Source: an uncultured Clostridia bacterium (GTDB taxonomy: Bacteria; Bacillota; Clostridia; Christensenellales; Borkfalkiaceae). Taken from it: a stretch of 40,207 nt of DNA. Below are positions 16,221-24,206 of the stretch, piece after piece; position 1 is the first letter of the stretch; each line of letters starts with the position of its first letter. The notes below the pieces were generated by a model. That model was not told where the DNA came from. It did no database searches and saw nothing but the letters and a program-made list of their open reading frames with translations. The position numbers were made by a program, and so were the translations under genes. Location of the stretch: positions 1 through 40,207 of the forward strand of contig CANQQM010000010.1 of assembly GCA_947626005.1 (NCBI GenBank). Direction: 5' to 3'.

Positions 16221-17951
16221 ATGGAAGAATATGTACGCAGCGAATGTCCGTGCTGCAGCGCGCCCATCGATCCGAGCGCCGCGGTGCGCGGGGTATTGAC
16301 CTGCAAATATTGCGGAAACATCCTGACGATCCCGAAGGAGACATCGAATAAGGAGGCGCTCTCCTATCTTCGGCAGGGAGAACTTCTTCTCGACACGGGA
16401 AGATTTTCCGACGCGTGGTCGGCGTTTTTCAAGGCGTCCGAGATCGACGCGTCCGAGCCCGAGGCCTATTTCGGCATGGCGCGCGCCCGTTTCGGCGTAC
16501 GCTATCTGCGCGACGAGACGGCCGATCCGCCCTGTATTCGGCCGATTGCGGAGATCTTCTCGGAGGAACGTTTCTCCGAGGACAAGGACTTCCGCCGCGC
16601 CCTCGAGACGGCGACCTTCGAACAGGCAGACGAATATCGGCGGAAGGCGGGGGAGATCGACCGCATCCATGACGAATTTCTCCGCCTCAAAAAGGCAGGC
16701 GTTTCCTACGACTGTTTCCTCTGCGTCAAGGTGACTTCGGAAAGCGGCATGACGACGCAAGACAGCCACGAAGCGCTCAAGCTCTATCATTTTTTACAGC
16801 GCGAAGGGTACCGCCCCTTCTATTCGGAGGTGGAGACGGGAGAGCGCGCCGGGGTCGACTATGAGGCGCTCATCCTGTATGCGCTCTATTCTTCGGACTG
16901 CATGGTGGTCGTCTGCTCCAACGAGGAATATCTGCGCACCAAGTGGGTGAGCAACGAATACAAGCGCTTTCTGCACCTCATCGCCGATGAGGAAAAGGAG
17001 CGCGACGCCGTCACGATCGCCTACCTCGGCAAGCCTGTCGAACGCCTTCCGGGGCGGGAGGGAAAGCTGCAGGGGGTCGATCTGTCCCGTCCCGACGCCT
17101 ATACGAAGATCCTGGCGTTCGTCGAGCGGCATACGCCCGCCGCACGGGAACGCCGCGGCAAGGCGCGGGAGGAGGCGCTCAGCGAGGCCGAGCGGCGGGA
17201 ACGCGAACTTTCCGAGCTTCGGATGAAGCTCGAACGGCTCGAAGAGGAACGCGCCGAGGCGAAAAAGGAGGAGGAAGATCACTTCTTCGACGACCTCACG
17301 CCCGAGGAACGGGCACGGCTCGAACGGAAGGAGGCGGAGCGTCGGCTTCGGGAGGGGATCGAACGAAAGATCCGAAGCGCCGTCGAGTTCACCATCGTCG
17401 GCGGCGTCCTCAAACGGTATAAAGGGCGGGGCGGGGAAGTCGTCATTCCGCCCGACGTCACGGAGATCGGCGAGGACGCCTTCCGCGGGAACGTTAAAGT
17501 GACTTCGGTCATGATCCCGTCCTCCGTCAAGGAAATTTCCGCACACGCCTTTTTCCGCTGTGAAAATCTGGCGCGCGTCGTTTTCGGCGAAGGGCTGACG
17601 GTGATCGGGAAGGAAGCATTCGCCGAATGCATCCGCCTGACCGCGGCGCCGCTTCCCGACACGATCCGAGAGATCGGCGTAAAAGCCTTTTCCCGCTGTG
17701 AGCGGCTCGAGGACGTTCGTCTCCCCGACGGGCTCTACAGGGTCGAGGACAAGGCGTTTTCCGAATGCAAACGGCTCAGCGGGGTGCTCGTTCCCGAAGT
17801 TACGCACATGGGGAAGAACATCTTCCGCGGCGGTGGGGAGGAGTTAACGCTCTTCTGTAAGCCCGCCGCGCGCCCCAAGAAATGGAAACGCGGTTGGTGC
17901 AAGCGCGGATGCGTCAAAAAATATGCAGTCGTCTGGAATTACCGCGGCTGA
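16221..17951 (+). CDS. Zinc ribbon-TIR-coiled coil-leucine-rich repeat protein
   Basis: A 576-residue multidomain protein (ATG 16221 after AAGGGG). An N-terminal zinc ribbon (Cys9, Cys12, Cys28, Cys31) is followed by a short TPR-like helical part (about 45-95). A TIR domain (about 160-290) opens with YDCFLCVKV, contains SDCMVVVCSNEEY and ends KWVSNEYKRFL. Glu246 there aligns with the catalytic Glu of TIR NADases (the WVHKEI region of SARM1). A charged coiled coil (about 310-385) leads to BspA-type LRR_5 repeats (about 387-540; IPSSVKEISAHAFFRCENL and similar). The C-terminus is Lys/Arg/Cys/Trp-rich. No signal peptide, so cytoplasmic. NAD cleavage on ligand sensing is inference. It sits between panE and gltX in the operon. 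Confidence 0.85.
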   Translation: MEEYVRSECPCCSAPIDPSAAVRGVLTCKYCGNILTIPKETSNKEALSYLRQGELLLDTGRFSDAWSAFFKASEIDASEPEAYFGMARARFGVRYLRDETADPPCIRPIAEIFSEERFSEDKDFRRALETATFEQADEYRRKAGEIDRIHDEFLRLKKAGVSYDCFLCVKVTSESGMTTQDSHEALKLYHFLQREGYRPFYSEVETGERAGVDYEALILYALYSSDCMVVVCSNEEYLRTKWVSNEYKRFLHLIADEEKERDAVTIAYLGKPVERLPGREGKLQGVDLSRPDAYTKILAFVERHTPAARERRGKAREEALSEAERRERELSELRMKLERLEEERAEAKKEEEDHFFDDLTPEERARLERKEAERRLREGIERKIRSAVEFTIVGGVLKRYKGRGGEVVIPPDVTEIGEDAFRGNVKVTSVMIPSSVKEISAHAFFRCENLARVVFGEGLTVIGKEAFAECIRLTAAPLPDTIREIGVKAFSRCERLEDVRLPDGLYRVEDKAFSECKRLSGVLVPEVTHMGKNIFRGGGEELTLFCKPAARPKKWKRGWCKRGCVKKYAVVWNYRG

Positions 17952-17965
17952 AGGGAGAGGAGAAT

Positions 17966-19615
17966 ATGGACTATCAAAAACTTGCGGAGCGGCTCTTGCC
18001 CGGCGAATATCCTTCGCCCGAATTCTATGAAGAAAAATATCCCCCGCGCAACCTTCCCGAAAAGGCGGAAGTCACGCGGCTTGCTCCGTCGCCGACGGGA
18101 TTCATCCACCTCGGCAATCTTTTTGCGGCGATCGCGAACGAGCGGGTCGCCCATAGAAACGGCGGCGTTTTATATCTTCGCATCGAAGATACCGACTTAA
18201 AGCGGAAAGTGGACGGCGCGGTCGAGGCGGTCATCCGTGCGCTCAAGTATTTCGATATCACCTTCGATGAGGGCGCTGAGATCGGCGGGAACGACGCTTA
18301 CGCCCCCTGGTATCAGCGTCAGCGCGCCGAAATTTACCGTACGTTCGTCAAAAAGCTCATCGCCGAGGGGAGGGCGTACCCTTGCTTCTGCACCGAGGAG
18401 GAGCTCTCCGCCCTCCGCGAAGAGCAGACCGCCAAAAAGGAGATCACGGGCTATTACGGCAAGTACGCCAAGTGCCGCAACCTTTCCGAGGAGGAGATCT
18501 ATAAGAACCTCGACGAGGGCAAGCCCTTCGTTATCCGCCTCAAGTCCCTCGGCGACCCGAAGAACAAAATCACCTTCCGCGATGCGATCAAAGGGGAGAT
18601 CACGGTCACGGAGAACGATCAGGACGTCGTCATTCTGAAGTCGGACGGCATTCCCACCTATCATTTCGCCCATGCGATCGACGATCATTTCATGCGGACG
18701 ACGCTCGTCATCCGCGGGGAGGAGTGGCTTGCCTCTCTTCCCATTCACCTCGAACTCTTCGACGCGCTCGGCTTCCGCCGTCCGCGCTACGGGCACAACT
18801 GTTCGCTCATGAAGCAGGACGGTGAGACCCGCCGCAAGCTCTCCAAGCGCAAGGACCCCGAGCTTTCCCTCGAATTTTACAGAAAAGAGGGGTACTATCC
18901 CCGCGCCGTCAAGGTGTACATGCTCACCCTCCTCAATTCCAACTTCGAGGAGTGGTACCAAAAGAATCCCGACGCCGACCTCGCGGAATTCCCCTTCAAG
19001 GTCGAAAAGATGGGGAAGAGCGGCACGCTCTTCGACCTCGACAAGCTCAACGACATTTCGAAGAACGAACTTTCGAAGCTCACGGAGAGGCAAATGGCGG
19101 ACTTTCTCCGCGGTTGGGCGGAGGAGTTCGGCACCGAGGCGCAGCGCGCTTACTTCAAGGAGGAGGAAAAACTCCTTGCGGCGCTTACGCTCTGCATGGG
19201 GATCGGCGGAAAGAAGCGCAGAAAGGACTTTAAGACGGCTTCTCAGGCAATGGAATTTCTCTCTTACTTCTTTGCCGCTCCCGAAAGCTACGACGAGTCG
19301 GGCCTCGACCTTAAAACGAGGAAGACGATCGCGGAGGAGTTCCTTGCCGTGTATTCCTATGAGGACGACGCCGCGGCGTGGTTTTCGAAGGTCCGTTCGA
19401 TCGCCGAAAAGTACGGCTTCGCAACGGATATGAAGGAATATAAACTTAGCCCCGAAAGCTACAAGGGGAGCGTTGCGGACGTCGCGGAGGTGCTTCGGAT
19501 CGCCACGACGGGCAAGGCAAACACCCCCGATCTTTGGACCATTCAGCACATTTTGGGGGAGAAGGAGACGCGTTCCCGCCTGAAGAACGCCGTTTCCGCA
19601 TGGGAGAAAGCATGA
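17966..19615 (+). CDS. gltX: Glutamate-tRNA ligase (GluRS)
   Basis: A 549-residue class I aminoacyl-tRNA synthetase. The ATG at 17966 follows GGAGAGGAG. The HIGH box appears as APSPTGFIHLGN (about 43-54), with YLRIEDTDLKRKVDGA after it, and the KMSKS box is KLSKRKDPE. Discrimination from GlnRS rests on LAPSPTGFIHLGN and the overall GluRS layout; the C-terminal anticodon-binding part is helical and Lys/Glu-rich. It charges tRNA-Glu, and a non-discriminating activity on tRNA-Gln is possible but cannot be decided here. It overlaps thyA by 4 bp (ATGA), so translation is probably coupled. Confidence 0.93.
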   Translation: MDYQKLAERLLPGEYPSPEFYEEKYPPRNLPEKAEVTRLAPSPTGFIHLGNLFAAIANERVAHRNGGVLYLRIEDTDLKRKVDGAVEAVIRALKYFDITFDEGAEIGGNDAYAPWYQRQRAEIYRTFVKKLIAEGRAYPCFCTEEELSALREEQTAKKEITGYYGKYAKCRNLSEEEIYKNLDEGKPFVIRLKSLGDPKNKITFRDAIKGEITVTENDQDVVILKSDGIPTYHFAHAIDDHFMRTTLVIRGEEWLASLPIHLELFDALGFRRPRYGHNCSLMKQDGETRRKLSKRKDPELSLEFYRKEGYYPRAVKVYMLTLLNSNFEEWYQKNPDADLAEFPFKVEKMGKSGTLFDLDKLNDISKNELSKLTERQMADFLRGWAEEFGTEAQRAYFKEEEKLLAALTLCMGIGGKKRRKDFKTASQAMEFLSYFFAAPESYDESGLDLKTRKTIAEEFLAVYSYEDDAAAWFSKVRSIAEKYGFATDMKEYKLSPESYKGSVADVAEVLRIATTGKANTPDLWTIQHILGEKETRSRLKNAVSAWEKA

Positions 19616-20442
19616 GCAGAGCCGACGAGATCTTCATTGCAAATTGCAAGGATATCCTCGAAAACGGGGTTTGGGACACGGATCTTTCCGTCCGCCCGCA
19701 CTGGGAGGACGGGACGCCCGCGCACACCGTCAAGAAGTTCGGGATCATCAACCGCTACAATTTGCAGGAGGAATTTCCCATTCAGACCATCCGCCGCTGC
19801 GCCTTCAAGAGCTGCGTCGACGAGATCCTCTGGATCTGGCAGAAAAAGAGCAACAACATCCGCGACCTCCATTCCCACATCTGGGACAGCTGGGCGGACG
19901 AGAGCGGAAGCATCGGCAAGGCGTACGGCTATCAGCTTGCGCAGAAGTCCAAATACGCGGAAGGGGAGTTCGATCAGGTCGACCGCGTGCTCTACGACCT
20001 CAAGCACAATCCCGCCTCGCGTCGGATCCTTACAAACCTCTACAACTTTTCCGACCTCCACGAGATGCACCTCTATCCCTGCGCATATTCTGTGACCTTC
20101 AACGTCTCGGGGGACACGCTGAACGCCATCCTCAACCAGCGTTCGAACGACATGCTCACCGCAAACAACTGGAACGTCGTGCAGTATGCCGTCCTTCTTG
20201 TCATGTTTGCGCAAGTTTCGGGGCTGAAGGCGGGGGAGCTCGTGCACGTCATCGCCGACGCCCACCTCTACGACCGCCACATTCCCATTTTGCAAAAAGT
20301 GCTTGAAAACGAGCCGAAGAAGGCGCCGAAACTTGTCGTCGACCCGACGGTTACGAACTTCTACGACTTCACGGTGGACAGCTTCCGCCTCGAGGGGTAC
20401 GAGTATTCTCCGCTCGATGCGAAGATCCCCGTCGCCATTTGA
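19612..20442 (+). CDS. thyA: Thymidylate synthase
   Basis: A 276-residue ThyA-type enzyme starting at ATG 19612, inside the gltX stop (ATGA overlap). It converts dUMP to dTMP with methylenetetrahydrofolate. Landmarks are the N-terminal RPHWEDGTPAHTVKKFG, the catalytic Cys in LYPCAYSVTFNV, the dUMP-binding LNQRSNDMLTANNWNVVQYA and the late DAHLYDRHIPILQKV. The catalytic loop reads PCAYS where many ThyA proteins have PCH, a modest departure. The next gene is dihydrofolate reductase, which recycles the dihydrofolate made by this enzyme, so gene order and chemistry agree. Confidence 0.96.
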   Translation: MSRADEIFIANCKDILENGVWDTDLSVRPHWEDGTPAHTVKKFGIINRYNLQEEFPIQTIRRCAFKSCVDEILWIWQKKSNNIRDLHSHIWDSWADESGSIGKAYGYQLAQKSKYAEGEFDQVDRVLYDLKHNPASRRILTNLYNFSDLHEMHLYPCAYSVTFNVSGDTLNAILNQRSNDMLTANNWNVVQYAVLLVMFAQVSGLKAGELVHVIADAHLYDRHIPILQKVLENEPKKAPKLVVDPTVTNFYDFTVDSFRLEGYEYSPLDAKIPVAI

Positions 20443-20451
20443 GAGGAAATC

Positions 20452-20946
20452 ATGAAGGCCATTTTCCACGCGGATAAAAACTGGGGGATCGGAAAGGGGA
20501 ACGGCTTGATGTTCTCCCTTCCCAAGGACATGAAGTTCTTCCGCACGGCGACGACGGGGAAGGTCGTCGTCATGGGGAGGAATACCCTGCGCTCCTTTCC
20601 GGGCGGGAGGCCCCTCAAAAACCGCACAAACATCGTGCTCTGCCCCGAAACGGTGGAGGATGTTCTCACCGTTCATTCCCTCGAAGAGCTCTTTGCGGAG
20701 GTCAAAAAGTATCCCGAGGAGGACGTCTTTGTCATCGGCGGGGCAAGCGTGTACCGCGAACTTCTTCCCTATTGCAGGGAGGTTTTGGTGACGAAAGTGG
20801 ACGCGGACGGGGGTGCGGATGTGTTTGTCCCCGACCTCGACAGGGAGAAAAACTTCGAGCTCGTCTCTGAAAGCGCCCCCGAAGAGGACAACGGCTACAC
20901 GATTCGCTTCTGCACCTATCGCAACAACGCCGTAAAACAGTTTTGA
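20452..20946 (+). CDS. folA: Dihydrofolate reductase
   Basis: A 164-residue protein of normal DHFR length, ATG 20452 after GAGGAAATC and 9 nt after thyA. Landmarks are ADKNWGIGKGNGLMFSLPKDMKFF (active-site loop with the acidic Asp in LPKDMKFF), VVMGRNTLRSFPGGRPL for NADPH binding, and VIGGASVYRELLP. It reduces dihydrofolate to tetrahydrofolate. Last gene of the operon; a strong terminator begins 10 nt after the stop. Confidence 0.96.
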   Translation: MKAIFHADKNWGIGKGNGLMFSLPKDMKFFRTATTGKVVVMGRNTLRSFPGGRPLKNRTNIVLCPETVEDVLTVHSLEELFAEVKKYPEEDVFVIGGASVYRELLPYCREVLVTKVDADGGADVFVPDLDREKNFELVSESAPEEDNGYTIRFCTYRNNAVKQF

Positions 20947-20956
20947 AAGAAAAAAG

Positions 20957-20990
20957 CACTCTCCGCGCGAATCGCATGGAGAGTGTTTTT
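20957..20990 (+). terminator. Terminator after folA (bidirectional shape)
   Basis: An 8-bp stem CACTCTCC / GGAGAGTG with a 13-nt loop and a TTTTT tail. An A-rich run on the other flank means it could also act on the minus strand. Confidence 0.85.
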
Positions 20991-20994
20991 CTTT

Positions 20995-21336
20995 CACGAA
21001 GAAAAGCCGCTTAATTCAAGGAAGATCATAAAAGCGGTTGAAAGGGTAGGGAGAGCCGAACTGTTATTTTTCGATCCCGAAGAGAAGATTCGGCTCGATC
21101 CCGAAGACTTGACATATTTTGCTCACCTTCTTTTTGGGTCGGATCGGCAGCTTGATCATCAACCAACAAGTCTCAAGCCCAATGGGTGGAGGTCCGGAAC
21201 TTGCGCGTACTTCTTCCTCAGCATGATAACCTTCGGGATCTACGGTTTGGTTGCTTCGATCTGCAATTTGACCTTCAACCCGGACAACGACCGCAATATC
21301 GGCTATTTCGCGGGCTAACACAACAATTTTGCGCAA
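20995..21336. other. Possible decayed gene region between two terminators
   Basis: About 340 bp between two hairpin terminators without a convincing start, promoter or ribosome site. On the plus strand a frame open to a TAA at 21316-21318 ends in a hydrophobic stretch FFLSMITFGIYGLVASI, reminiscent of DUF4234-type membrane proteins, but its only upstream start lies within the folA terminator. On the minus strand, codons near 21065-21130 read KKVSKICQVFGIEPNLLFGI, close to the C-terminal end of Xre-type helix-turn-helix proteins (compare the Xre gene at 26102). An upstream KLPDP-like segment becomes readable only with two frame changes. Either or both may be gene remnants; I would not call an intact gene here. 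Confidence 0.3.
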
Positions 21337-21372
21337 AAACACCTGAAGCATGAAAACTTCAGGTGTTTTTTC
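21337..21372. terminator. Bidirectional terminator upstream of typA
   Basis: A perfect 10-bp stem ACACCTGAAG / CTTCAGGTGT with an 8-nt loop, A-run on the left and T-run on the right. It lies 20 nt after the TAA of the degenerate plus-strand frame and shields the typA promoter. Confidence 0.85.
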
Positions 21373-21393
21373 TTTGGAATACCCTTGTTTTTG

Positions 21394-21422
21394 TTGTCAA
21401 AATCGCAAGAAAGTACTATAAT
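21394..21422 (+). promoter_or_regulatory. Sigma-A promoter of typA
   Basis: TTGTCA (21394-21399), 17-bp spacer, TATAAT (21417-21422). The leader to the ATG at 21454 is about 25 nt and includes AGGA. Confidence 0.85.
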
Positions 21423-21453
21423 CATCTGTGGATTTTAATTAGGACGAACGGTT

Positions 21454-23283
21454 ATGGTAAGAGAAGATTTACGCAACATCGCAATCATCGCGCACGTCGA
21501 CCACGGCAAGACGACGCTTGTCGACCAAATGCTCAAACAAGCGGGGACCTTCCGCGAAAATCAGGTCGTAGAGGAACGCGTGATGGATTCGGGCGATCTC
21601 GAGCGCGAACGCGGGATCACCATCCTCGCAAAGAATACCTCCATTCACTATAACGGCGTAAAGATCAACATCGTCGACACCCCCGGCCACGCCGATTTCT
21701 CGGGCGAAGTGGAGCGCAGTCTCAAAATGGTCTCGGGCGTACTTCTTCTTGTCGACGCCGCCGAAGGGCCCATGCCGCAAACGCGCTTTGTCACCCAAAA
21801 GGCGCTTGAGCTCGGACTTCGGCTCATCATCGTCGTCAACAAGATCGACCGCCCCGACGCCCGCGTCAACGAGGTCATCGACGAAGTTTTGGAGCTTCTT
21901 ATGGACCTCAACGCGACGGACGATCAGCTCGAGAGCCCGTTTGTGTTCTGTTCGGGAAGGGAGGGGACGTCGTCTCTCGACGCGTCCGAGACGGGGAGCG
22001 ACCTTGTTCCGCTCTTCGATACCATTCTCGAACACTTCCCGCCCCTCGAGCTCGACGACACTTCGCCCCTTCAGCTCCTCGTCTCCTCCATCGACTACAA
22101 CGATTACGTCGGCAGGATCGGCATCGGCAGGATTGAACGCGGCGTCGCGAGGCAAGCGGCGGACGTCGTCGTCTGCAACTACAACCACGGGGAAGTCAAC
22201 GTCAAGGGAAAACTCGTCAACCTCTATGAGATCGAAGGCCTGGAGCGCGTTCCCTGCGAGAGTGCGAGGGCGGGCGACATCGTCTGCTTCTCGGGGCTTG
22301 AGGGCATCAACATCGGCGACACCGTCTGTTCGCCCGACTGCGTGGAGGCCGTTCCCTTCGTCAAGATCTCCGAACCCACCGTCGAGATGATCTTTTCGGT
22401 CAACGATTCCCCGTTTGCGGGGAAAGAGGGGAAGTTTGTGACGACACGTCACCTTCGTGAGCGGCTCTATAGGGAGCTCCTCCGCGACGTCTCCCTCCGC
22501 GTCGAGGACACCGACTCGACAGACGCCTTCCGCGTGAGCGGCAGAGGGGAGATGCACCTCTCCATTCTCATCGAAACGATGCGCCGCGAGGGCTACGAAT
22601 TTCAGGTAAGCGCCCCCAAAGTCCTCTATAAAGAAATAGGCGGGGAGCGCTACGAACCCGTCGAACGGCTCATCGTCGACGTCCCCGAGACGATGACGGG
22701 CCCCGTCTTTCAGAGTATGGGGACGCGGAAGGGAGAGCTCGTCCACATGAGCGCGATGGGATCGCGCATGCGGCTTGAGTTCCTCGTTCCCGCCCGCGGT
22801 CTCTTTGGCTACAAGAGCGAATTCCTCACCGATACCAAGGGCGAAGGGGTCATGAGCTCAGTATTTTACGAATATCAGCCCTATAAGGGAGAGATCCAAC
22901 GTCGGCTTGCGGGGTCGCTTGTCGCCTTCGAGACGGGGGAGGCCGTCACCTACGGGCTCTTCAATGCGCAGGGAAGAGGGGCGCTCTTCATCGGTGCGGG
23001 AACGCAAGTCTATGAGGGAATGGTCATCGGCGTCGCACCCAAAGAGGGGGATATCAACGTCAATGTGTGCAAGCAGAAGCACCTCACGAACACCCGTTCC
23101 TCCTCCTCGGACGAGGCCCTCCGCCTCATCACCCCCAAGAAGCTGAGCCTTGAGGAGGCGCTCGAGTTCATCGGCGACGACGAGCTCGTCGAGATCACGC
23201 CGCAAAACGTCCGTATCCGCAAGCGCATCCTCGACAACGAACTCCGCGCCAAGGCCCGTGCCAAGGCAAAAGCGGGAATGTAA
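21454..23283 (+). CDS. typA: Translational GTPase TypA/BipA
   Basis: A 609-residue ribosome-associated GTPase of full TypA length. It has the P-loop [15 protein letters not shown] (about 13-27), the switch sequence [22 protein letters not shown], and NKIDRPDAR for guanine recognition. The EF-G-like domains III and V follow, and the TypA-specific C-terminal domain contains [18 protein letters not shown] and a basic end. It acts in ribosome assembly and stress or cold adaptation. The gene has its own promoter and is followed by a hairpin before yabP, so it is likely a separate unit. Confidence 0.97.
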   Translation: MVREDLRNIAIIAHVDHGKTTLVDQMLKQAGTFRENQVVEERVMDSGDLERERGITILAKNTSIHYNGVKINIVDTPGHADFSGEVERSLKMVSGVLLLVDAAEGPMPQTRFVTQKALELGLRLIIVVNKIDRPDARVNEVIDEVLELLMDLNATDDQLESPFVFCSGREGTSSLDASETGSDLVPLFDTILEHFPPLELDDTSPLQLLVSSIDYNDYVGRIGIGRIERGVARQAADVVVCNYNHGEVNVKGKLVNLYEIEGLERVPCESARAGDIVCFSGLEGINIGDTVCSPDCVEAVPFVKISEPTVEMIFSVNDSPFAGKEGKFVTTRHLRERLYRELLRDVSLRVEDTDSTDAFRVSGRGEMHLSILIETMRREGYEFQVSAPKVLYKEIGGERYEPVERLIVDVPETMTGPVFQSMGTRKGELVHMSAMGSRMRLEFLVPARGLFGYKSEFLTDTKGEGVMSSVFYEYQPYKGEIQRRLAGSLVAFETGEAVTYGLFNAQGRGALFIGAGTQVYEGMVIGVAPKEGDINVNVCKQKHLTNTRSSSSDEALRLITPKKLSLEEALEFIGDDELVEITPQNVRIRKRILDNELRAKARAKAKAGM

Positions 23284-23289
23284 AAGACG

Positions 23290-23313
23290 GCCGACCCCAT
23301 CGGGGTCGGCTTT
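23290..23313 (+). terminator. Terminator-like hairpin after typA
   Basis: A perfect 9-bp GC-rich stem GCCGACCCC / GGGGTCGGC with a 3-nt loop, but only TTT follows, so termination may be partial. Confidence 0.65.
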
Positions 23314-23342
23314 GCATATCGGGAGTGCTTCTTGCATAGCTT
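23314..23342 (+). promoter_or_regulatory. Possible sigma-E type sporulation promoter of yabP
   Basis: GCATATC (23314-23320), 14-bp spacer, CATAGCTT (23335-23342) resemble the sigma-E pattern known from Bacillus (KMATATT and CATACAMT). The -10 ends only 5 nt before the ATG, so the match needs experimental support. Confidence 0.3.
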
Positions 23343-23347
23343 AGAGT

Positions 23348-23602
23348 ATGCAGGAAACAAATAAAAGCGTACTCACCTTGGAAGCGCAGTCGAAGCTCAC
23401 CCTCTCGGGGGTGACCGCCGTCGACTATTTCGGCGAAAACGAAATCGTTCTCACCGTCGGAGGGAAGAAACTCAAAATTTCGGGCAGCCGCCTCAAAGTG
23501 CTCTCCTTTTCGGAGGGAAGCGGGAATTTTGCCGCAAGCGGGGAGTTTGTCACTCTCAAATTTACCTCGAAGCCAAACTTCGGAAAGTTCTTGCGCTCGT
23601 GA
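23348..23602 (+). CDS. yabP: Sporulation protein YabP (YabP/YqfC family)
   Basis: An 84-residue beta-rich protein. The segment KLTLSGVTAVDYFGENEIVL, then LKISGSRLKVLSFSEGSGNF and a final GEFVTLKF follow the YabP/YqfC pattern in which each strand pair ends at a conserved Gly. In Bacillus, yabP and yabQ are mother-cell genes; YabQ is needed for spore cortex formation, YabP's role is unclear. No clear ribosome site precedes the ATG at 23348. The stop overlaps the yabQ start by 4 bp (GTGA). The yabO/hslR gene that often precedes yabP is absent; typA takes its place. Confidence 0.85.
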   Translation: MQETNKSVLTLEAQSKLTLSGVTAVDYFGENEIVLTVGGKKLKISGSRLKVLSFSEGSGNFAASGEFVTLKFTSKPNFGKFLRS

Positions 23603-23973
23603 AGGAACAGATCTTTTGCATCCTCGTCTGTGCGCTGTTCGGCGTTTCGGGCGGGGCGCTCTACGATGTTTTTTCGCTCCCGTATCGGGCTACCCGCCTC
23701 CGCGCTTTGCGCTGTATTTCGGATGCGCTCTTTTGCGTCGGATTCGGCATTCTCTTCCTCCTGCTCTCCGTAAGACTGCGCCTTCCCGACCTTCGTGCCT
23801 ACATGTTTTTTGCGATTTTGGCGGGATTTTTCCTCTATTTGAAAAGTTTCCATAAAATTGTTGCATTTTTCGTCGGAATCGTGTATAATAGGATCGGAAA
23901 GATACGAAAGGGAAAACGAGTATGGCGAAACAGTGGGGCATTCCGCAAGAGAAAGCGCGTAGGATCGCGGTAG
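23599..23973 (+). CDS. yabQ: Spore cortex biosynthesis protein YabQ
   Basis: A 124-residue membrane protein with a GTG start inside the yabP stop. It opens with a membrane helix followed by GGALYDVFSLPYRATRLRALR, the YabQ-type hallmark Asp/Arg pattern, then two more hydrophobic segments (about 45-63 and 70-95) and a basic tail. YabQ localises to the forespore membrane in Bacillus and is required for cortex formation. The 3' end overlaps the divIC-like gene by 52 bp and contains that gene's promoter. Its presence is the best sign that the organism makes, or recently made, endospores. Confidence 0.85.
   Translation: MKEQIFCILVCALFGVSGGALYDVFSLPYRATRLRALRCISDALFCVGFGILFLLLSVRLRLPDLRAYMFFAILAGFFLYLKSFHKIVAFFVGIVYNRIGKIRKGKRVWRNSGAFRKRKRVGSR
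23861..23889 (+). promoter_or_regulatory. Sigma-A promoter inside yabQ, for the divIC-like gene
   Basis: TTGCAT (23861-23866), 17-bp spacer, TATAAT (23884-23889), lying in the yabQ coding sequence. Transcription would start about 26 nt before the ATG at 23922. Confidence 0.75.
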
Positions 23974-24206
23974 GGGCAACCGCCGCGGGGATCCTCCTTG
24001 TGCTTTTTCTTGTGATCATCCTGATCGTTCAATTCGTTCGGATCGGCGTTTCCAACAGCGAATCGCGCCGCCTCGACGAGGAGATCGAGCATTACAATCG
24101 GCTCATCGAAGATCGGAATTCCGATCTTGAGTACTACGAATCGGAGCTCGGGCTGTATCACCTCGCGCTCGAGCAGGGCTGGCGCACGCCCGACAAAAAC
24201 GCATGA
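23922..24206 (+). CDS. divIC: Septum formation initiator, DivIC/FtsL-like
   Basis: A 94-residue bitopic protein. A short basic cytoplasmic N-terminus is followed by one membrane helix (about 20-42) and an extracytoplasmic coiled coil (SESRRLDEEIEHYNRLIEDR). This is the DivIC/FtsB layout, and the position directly after yabP-yabQ matches Bacillota gene order. DivIC joins FtsL and DivIB in the divisome. The ATG at 23922 lies within yabQ, and the stop overlaps the next start (ATGA). Its own promoter lies in yabQ. Sequence alone does not fully separate DivIC from FtsL; the context favours DivIC. Confidence 0.8.
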   Translation: MAKQWGIPQEKARRIAVGATAAGILLVLFLVIILIVQFVRIGVSNSESRRLDEEIEHYNRLIEDRNSDLEYYESELGLYHLALEQGWRTPDKNA

